A stretch of DNA of 5,554 nucleotides from Desulfuromonadaceae bacterium GWB2_53_15 (GTDB lineage: Bacteria; Desulfobacterota; Desulfuromonadia; Geobacterales; Pseudopelobacteraceae). The translations under genes were made by a program, and so were the position numbers. The notes under the pieces are model-generated. The model saw nothing but the letters and a program-made list of their open reading frames with translations, had not been told where the DNA came from and did no database searches. Where the stretch lies: contig MHXL01000116.1 in assembly GCA_001824455.1 (NCBI GenBank), positions 1-5,554 on the forward strand, in the 5' to 3' direction. Positions 1 through 5,554 of the stretch are shown here, in pieces (within the stretch, counting starts at the first letter, position 1; each line of letters opens with the position of its first letter).

Positions 1-204
1 GACAGCCTCGCATACCTCGTAGCCGGACATGCCTGGCATGAGAGCATCGATGAGCAGGACATCGGGGGATAGTTCCCGTGCCTTGTCGATGGCGGATCTG
101 CCATTATCCACCACGGTAAGGGTGTAGTCGTCACCCCCAAAAATGATGCCAATCACTTTTTGTATGGTGATGCTGTCATCGGCAAGGAGAATTTTGATGC
201 TCAT
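1..204 (-). CDS. Response regulator receiver domain protein, N-terminal part (cut by window edge)
   Basis: Sixty-eight codons run without a stop from an ATG at 204 to the window edge, so the C-terminus is missing. The translation opens MSIKILLADDSITIQKV, the first beta strand of a CheY-like receiver with the acidic pair D9/D10 that binds Mg2+. The segment DVLLIDALMPGMSGYEVC follows, with D53 as the predicted phosphate acceptor and the usual MPG(M)SG loop after it. The conserved Thr/Ser and Lys of the later strands lie outside the window. Known for the family: a histidine kinase phosphorylates the Asp, which switches the output. The output domain, if any, cannot be seen, so this could be a stand-alone receiver or a longer regulator. 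The start is supported by a GGGAGGG ribosome binding site five bases upstream. A good promoter lies in the gap before it, so it is probably transcribed separately from the hydrolase gene 96 bp upstream. Confidence 0.93.
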   Translation of the reverse strand, partial: MSIKILLADDSITIQKVIGIIFGGDDYTLTVVDNGRSAIDKARELSPDVLLIDALMPGMSGYEVCEAV

Positions 205-208
205 CAGT

Positions 209-215
209 CCCTCCC
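209..215 (-). promoter_or_regulatory. Ribosome binding site of the response regulator gene
   Basis: The minus strand reads GGGAGGG, then ACTG, then the ATG at 204. This is a strong purine-rich Shine-Dalgarno match at close spacing and fixes the start. There is no competing in-frame ATG nearby. Confidence 0.75.
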
Positions 216-259
216 TTGTGTGGTGGGTGCGGTTTAAGTAGATGGAAAAATACGCAAAA

Positions 260-288
260 AAATTAGCATACCGACTCTAACCTGTCAA
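260..288 (-). promoter_or_regulatory. Predicted sigma70-type promoter for the response regulator gene
   Basis: On the minus strand a perfect -35 hexamer TTGACA (283-288) is followed by a 17-bp spacer and TAATTT (260-265). TAATTT alone is a weak -10, but it is preceded by TGC, giving an extended -10 (TGnTAATTT). The start of transcription would fall near 253, leaving a leader of roughly 50 bases before the ATG at 204. The -35 lies only 13 bp downstream of the hydrolase stop codon. Read from the sequence only; there is no expression evidence. Confidence 0.55.
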
Positions 289-300
289 GTTTTAAGCGGT

Positions 301-1473
301 TCAGCGGGTTAGCAGTACATCGCTTAGATTGTATCCTTTCTTCCCGGATGAGAAGATCGTCATGGCAAGTGTGGAGATGTTACTGCGCAATCGGCTGAAA
401 TGACGTTTGTCGCGGTAGTCAAGACGGGTTGTTAGCAGAATCACGAACAGGTCGCGCTGCGGATCGATCCAGACCGATGAACCGCTGTAGCCGGTATGAC
501 CGAAGGACATTTCAGAGAAGGACGTCCCTTTTGGTGCTGAATATGGTGAGTAGATATCCCAACCCAAACCACGCACAACATTGCCGTTGTTGTAAAAATA
601 GGGGGAGGTCATTTGGGTTACAACCCGTTCAGAGAATATTCGCTTGTTGTCAAGGATACCTCCGCCAAGCAGCATGCGAACGATTATAGCCAAATCCGAT
701 GCTGAACTGAACATCCCGGCATGTCCGGCTACACCACCCAGTTGCCGGGCATTCGCATCTTGTACAACGCCGGCTATCAACTCATTTCGCACGCCAAGGG
801 TCGGTGCGATAGTTGCTGCGAGTTCGCGTGGCGGAAGGAACATGGTGCTGGTCAAGCCCAGCGGGGCGTACAAGCGTTCCATGCAGAACCGATCGAGCGG
901 CACTCCCGCTGCCCGTTGCACTAACTCACCCAACAGGATGAAGTTTATGTCTGCATAGCGGAAGCGGGTTCCCGGTGATTTCCAGTACTTTTGAGATGCA
1001 GCTCTTTGGGTGACTGATTTTATTGGTTCATTAGTGCTGAGGATGAGGTCATCTAGTCCTGATGTGTGAGTTAACAAATTGAGGATAGTGATGTCTTCCC
1101 GTCCGGTCCCTTCGAATTCCGGAAACCAGCGCGTCAGTGGGTCCATCAGGGTGATGCGCCCCTCTTCCAGCAACTTCATCAGCGCTGGCGTTGTCGCGAA
1201 CACCTTGGTTAGTGAAGCGATGTCGAAGATCGTCCTTTCATTGAGCGGAGGCGAATCCATGGCTGTGGTCAGTCGCCCCCGGGATGCGCTGTAAAGAATG
1301 CCGGCATGGTTGCCAATAAGCACCACACCACCTGCGATGAGCCCGCGGGAAATTGCATCCTCCATCAGAAAATCAATCGTGGCAGTGCGACCGACATTCA
1401 TCAAGTCATCGGATGCACACAACGAAGTACAGGAAATCAGGTAGAAAAAAATAAGGGTGCGGACAATGCGCAA
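301..1473 (-). CDS. Exported serine hydrolase, beta-lactamase/PBP-fold (AmpC/COG1680-like), probable peptidoglycan-related
   Basis: A 390-aa protein of the class C beta-lactamase-like serine hydrolase family. Visible motifs: S87-L-T-K90 (SxxK, Ser nucleophile and Lys base), the LLTHTSGL block at 133-140, Y173-A-D175 at the YxN position, GGVAGHAGMFSSASDLA at about 246-262, and H326-T-G328 (the KTG-equivalent triad) followed by YSGSS. The N-terminus is a signal peptide: MRIVR, then a hydrophobic TLIFFYLIS. LISC ending at C15 fits a lipobox, so it may be a lipoprotein; LCA|S at 20/21 is an alternative signal peptidase I site. The start is TTG, chosen because AGAGG lies seven bases upstream. The GGVAGHAG block is shared with relatives such as E. 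coli YfeW (PBP4B) and Bacillus AmiE, which act on cell-wall peptides, so a carboxypeptidase or muropeptide amidase role is inferred. An esterase role cannot be excluded. It follows the argJ terminator and has no evident promoter. Confidence 0.88.
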   Translation of the reverse strand: MRIVRTLIFFYLISCTSLCASDDLMNVGRTATIDFLMEDAISRGLIAGGVVLIGNHAGILYSASRGRLTTAMDSPPLNERTIFDIASLTKVFATTPALMKLLEEGRITLMDPLTRWFPEFEGTGREDITILNLLTHTSGLDDLILSTNEPIKSVTQRAASQKYWKSPGTRFRYADINFILLGELVQRAAGVPLDRFCMERLYAPLGLTSTMFLPPRELAATIAPTLGVRNELIAGVVQDANARQLGGVAGHAGMFSSASDLAIIVRMLLGGGILDNKRIFSERVVTQMTSPYFYNNGNVVRGLGWDIYSPYSAPKGTSFSEMSFGHTGYSGSSVWIDPQRDLFVILLTTRLDYRDKRHFSRLRSNISTLAMTIFSSGKKGYNLSDVLLTR

Positions 1474-1480
1474 AATAAAA

Positions 1481-1485
1481 CCTCT
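1481..1485 (-). promoter_or_regulatory. Ribosome binding site deciding the TTG start of the serine hydrolase
   Basis: The minus strand reads AGAGG, seven bases (TTTTATT), then TTG at 1473. The frame stays open upstream of the TTG but shows no in-frame ATG or GTG as far as the terminator stem. The TTG is directly followed by a basic then hydrophobic signal-peptide sequence, so it is the best start. Confidence 0.6.
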
Positions 1486-1513
1486 GATATTCGGACTCTT
1501 TGTGAGTGAATTG

Positions 1514-1538
1514 AAAAAGCCCCCTTGGTGAGGGGGCT
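1514..1538 (-). terminator. Rho-independent terminator after argJ
   Basis: On the minus strand AGCCCCCT (1531-1538) pairs perfectly with AGGGGGCT (1518-1525) around a five-base loop CACCA. A run of five T follows (1514-1518, the first T being the last base of the stem). The 8-bp stem has six G-C pairs. It begins 28 bp after the argJ stop and ends 40 bp before the hydrolase start, so it should end most secA-argJ transcripts. On the plus strand no T-run follows the stem, so it is not bidirectional. Confidence 0.9.
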
Positions 1539-1565
1539 GCAGGTGCTGACTTTGCTTGGTACGGA

Positions 1566-2747
1566 TCAGCTTCGATAGTCGGCATTGATGCTGACATACT
1601 CATGGGTAAGATCGGATGTATATACCGTTGCGCAGCCGCTGCCCAGGCCAAGGTCCACGGTTACGGCGAATTCTTTTTTTCGGAGCACCTCGGTTCCGCG
1701 CGCCTCGGCGTCATCTCCGGCAAAGACCCCGTTACGGGCCAGAAATACGTCATCAAATCGTAGCGAAAGCCGCGATTGGTCCACTTCGGCACCAGAGTAA
1801 CCTACTGCGGCAAATATGCGTCCCCAATTGGCGTCCTGCCCGAAGAATGCGGTTTTTACGAGGCTGGAGTTGGCTATGGCCAGAGCGGCACGTTTGGCGT
1901 CGCCATCAGTTTTCGCCCCCGTGAGGCGGATCTCGACAAACTTTGTCGCGCCTTCGCCGTCCTTGACGATCTGTTTTGCTAGCGAGAGCAGCACGTCGTG
2001 CAGTAATAGTTCGAATTCTTGAGCCGCCGCTGATCCGGTGGAGATAACAGGATTTTCTGCCACGCCGTTGGCCATGATCAGGCATGTGTCGTTGGTTGAG
2101 GTGTCACCGTCCACAGTGATGGCGTTGAAAGAGGTGTCGACCGCTCGCCGGAAGGATTTTTCAAGTACAGCCGGTTCCACTACGGCGTCGGTGATAATGA
2201 AGGAAAGCATGGTGGCCATGTTGGGCATGATCATGCCCGCCCCTTTGGCAATGCCGGCCACGGTGTAGCTGACCCCGCCCACTTGAGCGCTGCGGGCTTC
2301 CATCTTGGGGAAGGTGTCGGTGGTCATGATGGCTTCGGCCACATCATCCAGCGTACCAGACGAAAGTCCTTCGATCAGACCGGGAATTGCAATCCGAAGT
2401 CGTTCCATCGGCATCTGTACACCGATTACGCCAGTTGAGCAAACCTGTACTGCCTCATCGGAGATCCCCAGCTTTTCGGCTACCAGATGAGCTGTGTCGC
2501 GCGCCACCAGCATGCCATGCTGGCCGGTGCAGGCATTGGCATTGCCGCTGTTTACGACCAGAGCTTGGGCCGTTCCGCTTGAGATGTGTTCTGCCGAGAG
2601 CAACACCGGCGCTGCCTTGACTGCATTGGTGGTAAAGACGGCGCAGGCCGTGGCCGGCACTTCGGAGAAGATCAGGGCCAGATCCTTGCGACCCGGTTTC
2701 TTGATGGCCGCCTCAACGGCGGAAAATTGAAAGCCTTTGATGTCCAT
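1566..2747 (-). CDS. argJ: Bifunctional ornithine acetyltransferase / N-acetylglutamate synthase ArgJ
   Basis: A complete 393-aa ArgJ. The family moves the acetyl group from N-acetylornithine to glutamate, making the acetyl cycle of arginine synthesis self-sustaining in the cytoplasm. Bifunctional members also make N-acetylglutamate from acetyl-CoA. The precursor cuts itself before a conserved Thr. Here GMIMPNMATMLSF contains A178-T179-M180, so the predicted alpha chain is 1-178 and the beta chain 179-393, with T179 as nucleophile. STGVIG (104-109) holds the predicted oxyanion Thr105-Gly106. ITVDGDTSTNDT and the C-terminal DLTHEYVSINADYRS match the family signature. Whether it is bifunctional or ornithine-specific cannot be read from the sequence; a check of the genome for a separate argA and argE would help. 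The ATG at 2747 has GGGAG eight bases upstream, which shares its first base with the end of the secA stop codon, so the two genes are probably cotranscribed and may be translationally coupled. A terminator follows. Confidence 0.97.
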   Translation of the reverse strand: MDIKGFQFSAVEAAIKKPGRKDLALIFSEVPATACAVFTTNAVKAAPVLLSAEHISSGTAQALVVNSGNANACTGQHGMLVARDTAHLVAEKLGISDEAVQVCSTGVIGVQMPMERLRIAIPGLIEGLSSGTLDDVAEAIMTTDTFPKMEARSAQVGGVSYTVAGIAKGAGMIMPNMATMLSFIITDAVVEPAVLEKSFRRAVDTSFNAITVDGDTSTNDTCLIMANGVAENPVISTGSAAAQEFELLLHDVLLSLAKQIVKDGEGATKFVEIRLTGAKTDGDAKRAALAIANSSLVKTAFFGQDANWGRIFAAVGYSGAEVDQSRLSLRFDDVFLARNGVFAGDDAEARGTEVLRKKEFAVTVDLGLGSGCATVYTSDLTHEYVSINADYRS

Positions 2748-2755
2748 AGGTTTTA

Positions 2756-2760
2756 CTCCC
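2756..2760 (-). promoter_or_regulatory. argJ ribosome binding site overlapping the secA stop codon
   Basis: The minus strand reads TAGGGAG: the secA stop TAG (2760-2762) shares its G with the argJ Shine-Dalgarno GGGAG (2756-2760), then eight bases to the argJ ATG. Ribosomes ending on secA sit on the argJ initiation site, an arrangement known to favour translational coupling. Confidence 0.7.
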
Positions 2761-5450
2761 TATTTCCCGTGGCACTTCTTGTATTTTTTACCGCTGCCGC
2801 AGGGGCAGGGATCGTTTCTTCCGGCTACCTTCTGACTTTTGGCCGGCTCATGTGCCCGCTCCTCATCGCCGGAGAGATTGAAAATCAGTTTCTGGCTGCG
2901 CTGCTGCTCCTCCAACTCCTCAACCTCGTCCGGATTTTCTACCTGTACCCAATAGATACGTTCCACGACCTCTTCGCGGATACGGATGATCAACTCCATA
3001 AAGAGGTTGTAGGCCTCTTTCTTGTACTCCTGTTTCGGGTCCTTTTGGCCATAGCCGCGCAGGCCGATGCCTTCCTTGAGGTGGTCGATATTGAGCAGAT
3101 GATCCTTCCAGTGGGTGTCGATAGCCTGGAGCATGATCACCTTGATCAGGTGGTCGATCAGTTCGTCCCCCATCTCGACTACCTTTGCCTGGAAGATGGA
3201 ATGAGCCTGCTCTTTGAGGGTGTCGCGAAAGTTGAGGGGGTTCAGTCGGGACAACATATCCTGGGGCAGGTCCAGTTGAAGATTGAAGCATTTGTAGACC
3301 ACTTCGGTGATGCCATTCAAGTCCCATTCTTGAGCAGGGGTCTTGTCAATGCAATAAGATGCGGCAATCTCCTCTATGGTCTCGTCCAGCATTTCAAGGA
3401 AGCTTTCGCGAATCTCCTGCCCAGCCAGGATCTCCCGGCGCTGGGTGTAGATCACCTCGCGCTGCTTGTTCATGACGTCGTCATACTCGATCAGGTGTTT
3501 GCGGATGTCGAAATTGTGGGCCTCTACCTTTTTCTGGGCATTTTCGATGGATTTGTTGATCATGGTGTGGGTAATGGCTTCTCCCTCCTCGATCTTGAGG
3601 AAATCCATGATCTTGGCCACCCGCTCGGAGCCGAAGATACGCAGTAGATCGTCCTGCAGCGACAGGTAGAAACGAGACGAACCAGGATCGCCCTGGCGTC
3701 CGGAGCGACCGCGCAACTGGTTATCGATGCGGCGGGATTCGTGGCGTTCGGTGCCTATGATGTGCAGGCCGCCCAGCTTAACTACCTCGTCATGTTCGGC
3801 TGCGCATTCCGCCTTGCACTTGGCCAGGACGGCCTGGTACTGCTCATCGGTGGACTCGGGATTGGCCCGGAGCCACTGCTTGGCCAGGGCCTCCGGATTG
3901 CCGCCCAGCAGGATGTCGGTTCCACGGCCGGCCATGTTGGTGGCAATGGTGATGGCTTTCAGGCGGCCGGCTTGGGAAACGATTTCGGCCTCGCGCTCGT
4001 GCTGCTTGGCGTTGAGCACATTGTGGGGGATACCCTGCCGTTTCAGCAGCTCGGCCAGCACCTCGGACTTTTCGATGGAGATGGTGCCTACCAGGCATGG
4101 TTGCCCGACGGCATAATGATCTTTGATGTCCTCGATAACGGCGTTAAATTTCTCCATCTCGGTCTTGTAGATCACGTCCGGAAAGTCAGGGCGAAGCAAA
4201 GGACGATTGGTAGGGATCACCATTACATCCAGTTTGTAGATTTTGTGAAATTCTTCCGCCTCGGTGTCGGCCGTGCCGGTCATACCGGAAAGTTTCTTGT
4301 ACATGCGGAAATAGTTCTGGAAGGTGATTGTGGCCAGGGTCTGATTCTCGTTCTCGATGTTGACCCCTTCCTTGGCCTCGATGGCCTGGTGCAGACCGTC
4401 AGACCAGCGCCGACCAGGCATAAGACGTCCGGTGAATTCATCGACAATCATGACCTCGCCATCTTTTACCACATAGTCTACGTCACGCTTGTACATGGCA
4501 TGAGCCCGCAGGGCTTGCTGCGTATGGTGCAAGAGTTCTATGTTGCGTGGGTCGTACAGGTTGTCCACCTTGAGCAGTTTCTCGACCGTCAGTACGCCCT
4601 GCTCGGTCAGGGTGGCACTCTTGGCTTTCTCGTCGATAGTGAAATCGCCGGAATAGGCCTTGCGCTTGCCCGAAAGGGTATTGGCCTCAACCTCCATCAC
4701 CTCGCCCTTTTTCAACAGAGGGATGATGCGGTCAATGATGTAGTACTTGTCGGTAGACTCCTCGGTGGGGCCGGAGATGATCAAGGGGGTCCGGGCCTCG
4801 TCGATCAGGATGGAGTCAACCTCGTCCACAATGGCATGGTTGAATCCGCGCTGGACATAATCTTCCAGGGAAAATTTCATGTTGTCACGCAGATAATCGA
4901 AGCCGAATTCGTTGTTGGTGCCGTAGGTGATGTCGGCGGCATAGTTCTCACGGCGCTGCTCGTCCTCGACTCCATGCACGATCACGCCAACGGTCAGTCC
5001 CAGGAAGTTGTACAGCCGCCCCATCCATTCAGAGTCGCGCCGGGCCAGGTAGTCATTGACCGTAACGACATGCACGCCTTTGCCGGAGATGCCGTTGAGG
5101 TATGCCGGGAGGGTTGCCACAAGGGTCTTGCCCTCACCGGTCTTCATCTCTGCAATCTTGCCGGAATGGAGCACCATGCCACCGATCAGCTGCACATCGA
5201 AGTGGCGCATGCCCAACACCCGTTTGCTCGCCTCGCGGCAGACGGCAAATGCCTCGGGCAACATGGCATCCAAGGATTCGCCCCGCGCATGGCGCTCCTT
5301 GAATTCAAAGGTCTTGCCTTTCAGCTGCTCATCGGAAAGCTTCGCAATGGAAGCCTCCATTGCATTTATTTTATGGACGAGCGGCCAAAGCTTCTTCAGT
5401 TCGCGCTCGTTTTTGCTGCCGATGATATTTTTGATAAGGGAACCGAACAT
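2760..5450 (-). CDS. secA: Preprotein translocase ATPase SecA
   Basis: A complete 896-aa SecA, close to the 901 aa of E. coli. It is the ATP-driven motor that pushes unfolded signal-peptide-bearing proteins through SecYEG at the inner membrane. Domains in order: NBD1 with Walker A MKTGEGKT (102-109, K108) and Walker [14 protein letters not shown] (208-220); a preprotein cross-linking region inserted at about 225-370; NBD2 with [14 protein letters not shown] (388-401), [18 protein letters not shown] (504-521, R509 as predicted arginine finger) and [32 protein letters not shown] (566-597); the helical scaffold and two-helix finger (about 620-830, with LRGYGQKDP at 797-805); an acidic linker rich in Glu (about 838-870); and a C-terminal Zn-binding tail [13 protein letters not shown] with C882, C884, C893 and H894 (CxCx8CH), the SecB/ribosome contact in known SecAs. 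All key residues are present. The ATG is preceded by GGGAG at six bases. It leads the secA-argJ unit. Confidence 0.99.
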   Translation of the reverse strand: MFGSLIKNIIGSKNERELKKLWPLVHKINAMEASIAKLSDEQLKGKTFEFKERHARGESLDAMLPEAFAVCREASKRVLGMRHFDVQLIGGMVLHSGKIAEMKTGEGKTLVATLPAYLNGISGKGVHVVTVNDYLARRDSEWMGRLYNFLGLTVGVIVHGVEDEQRRENYAADITYGTNNEFGFDYLRDNMKFSLEDYVQRGFNHAIVDEVDSILIDEARTPLIISGPTEESTDKYYIIDRIIPLLKKGEVMEVEANTLSGKRKAYSGDFTIDEKAKSATLTEQGVLTVEKLLKVDNLYDPRNIELLHHTQQALRAHAMYKRDVDYVVKDGEVMIVDEFTGRLMPGRRWSDGLHQAIEAKEGVNIENENQTLATITFQNYFRMYKKLSGMTGTADTEAEEFHKIYKLDVMVIPTNRPLLRPDFPDVIYKTEMEKFNAVIEDIKDHYAVGQPCLVGTISIEKSEVLAELLKRQGIPHNVLNAKQHEREAEIVSQAGRLKAITIATNMAGRGTDILLGGNPEALAKQWLRANPESTDEQYQAVLAKCKAECAAEHDEVVKLGGLHIIGTERHESRRIDNQLRGRSGRQGDPGSSRFYLSLQDDLLRIFGSERVAKIMDFLKIEEGEAITHTMINKSIENAQKKVEAHNFDIRKHLIEYDDVMNKQREVIYTQRREILAGQEIRESFLEMLDETIEEIAASYCIDKTPAQEWDLNGITEVVYKCFNLQLDLPQDMLSRLNPLNFRDTLKEQAHSIFQAKVVEMGDELIDHLIKVIMLQAIDTHWKDHLLNIDHLKEGIGLRGYGQKDPKQEYKKEAYNLFMELIIRIREEVVERIYWVQVENPDEVEELEEQQRSQKLIFNLSGDEERAHEPAKSQKVAGRNDPCPCGSGKKYKKCHGK

Positions 5451-5456
5451 TCATTT

Positions 5457-5461
5457 CTCCC
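5457..5461 (-). promoter_or_regulatory. Ribosome binding site of secA
   Basis: The minus strand reads GGGAG, then AAATGA, then the secA ATG at 5450. A second ATG four bases upstream (5454) is out of frame and closer to the GGGAG than usual. The 5450 start gives the canonical SecA beginning, [19 protein letters not shown]. Confidence 0.7.
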
Positions 5462-5462
5462 G

Positions 5463-5491
5463 TTGATAGTAATGGTAAAATAGCTTATCAA
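5463..5491. repeat. TTGATA/TATCAA inverted repeat in the secA leader (possible operator)
   Basis: TTGATA at 5463-5468 and TATCAA at 5486-5491 form 6-bp perfect arms separated by 17 bp of AT-rich sequence. The repeat covers the predicted transcription start of secA and touches the -10 element. The spacing puts the arm centres 23 bp apart, about two helical turns, as is common for dimeric regulators. Arms this short can arise by chance, so the operator role is only a suggestion. Confidence 0.3.
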
Positions 5492-5518
5492 GATACCACA
5501 AGATCATTGTCTGCTCAA
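5490..5518 (-). promoter_or_regulatory. Predicted sigma70-type promoter for secA-argJ
   Basis: On the minus strand TTGAGC (5513-5518, four of six to TTGACA) is followed by 17 bp and TATCTT (5490-5495, four of six to TATAAT). Transcription would start near 5483, giving a leader of about 30 bases with the GGGAG site at its end. A copy of ATCTTG is repeated 10 bp apart here (5489-5494 and 5499-5504). Positions 5519-5554 upstream show no gene or clear signal. Cotranscription from a gene beyond the window cannot be excluded. Confidence 0.45.
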
Positions 5519-5554
5519 TAGAAAAGGGCCACAGTTTTGTGCTCGGTGCTTTGT

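Noticed and set aside
301..1473. A class C beta-lactamase giving antibiotic resistance
   Set aside because: The fold and SxxK are shared, but YAD replaces YxN, HTG replaces KTG, and the GGVAGHAG block points to cell-wall or esterase-type relatives. Resistance should not be inferred.
1406..1651. 81-aa minus-strand frame overlapping the argJ end and the hydrolase start
   Set aside because: It runs through the 3' end of argJ, the terminator stem and the hydrolase signal peptide in another frame, with no family resemblance.
2586..3647. 353-aa plus-strand open frame across the argJ/secA junction
   Set aside because: Same antisense shadow effect; its hydrophobic stretches are mirror readings of sense codons, and it crosses two well-supported genes.
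3741..5483. 580-aa plus-strand open frame opposite secA as a real gene
   Set aside because: It is the exact codon-aligned antisense of a fully conserved secA, has no recognisable domain, and is explained by secA avoiding TTA, CTA and TCA codons.
5463..5491. TTGATA-17-TATCAA read as the secA promoter
   Set aside because: The hexamers and spacing fit, but transcription would start at or inside the GGGAG ribosome binding site, leaving no usable leader. The upstream pair at 5490-5518 fits better.
5451..5554. A SecM-like arrest peptide upstream of secA
   Set aside because: No open frame with an arrest-type sequence is visible in the 104 bp available, and SecM is known from gammaproteobacteria.
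5521..5554. A terminator of an upstream gene (GTGGCCCTTTTC on the minus strand)
   Set aside because: The T-run is preceded by GGCCC but no matching 5' arm is found within the window; only a 4-bp CACA/TGTG hairpin can form.

Overview
The window is an ordinary chromosomal housekeeping stretch. All four genes lie on the minus strand, so transcription runs from high to low coordinates. In that order they are secA (preprotein translocase ATPase, 896 aa), argJ (bifunctional ornithine/glutamate acetyltransferase, 393 aa), a secreted or lipid-anchored serine hydrolase of the beta-lactamase/penicillin-binding-protein fold (390 aa), and the N-terminal 68 residues of a response regulator receiver domain cut off by the window edge. 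I see no mobile element, CRISPR array, RNA gene or phage material.

The secA-argJ pairing, the type of receiver domain (a 'LADDSITIQKV' opening and a 'PGMSGYEVCEAV' segment) and the moderately GC-rich coding style suggest a Deltaproteobacterium of the Geobacter/Pelobacter group (Desulfuromonadales). This rests on remembered gene order and motif style, not on a database search.

Layout. Positions 5451-5554 hold the secA leader, with a plausible sigma70-type promoter and a TTGATA/TATCAA inverted repeat at the expected transcription start; I see nothing in 5519-5554. secA and argJ are only 12 bp apart, and the last base of the secA stop codon is the first base of the argJ Shine-Dalgarno sequence, so they almost certainly share an mRNA. 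A strong rho-independent terminator follows argJ. The serine hydrolase comes next, with a TTG start supported by an AGAGG ribosome binding site and no clear promoter of its own. The 96-bp gap before the response regulator carries a perfect TTGACA -35 element with a 17-bp spacer and an extended -10, so that gene probably begins a new transcription unit.

The genes do not form one pathway. SecA drives protein export and could export the serine hydrolase precursor, ArgJ runs the cyclic acetyl-ornithine route to arginine, the hydrolase probably acts on peptidoglycan in the envelope, and the response regulator belongs to a separate signalling unit. I found no credible evidence for an undescribed system. 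The points worth a second look are small regulatory architectures and a few active-site details.
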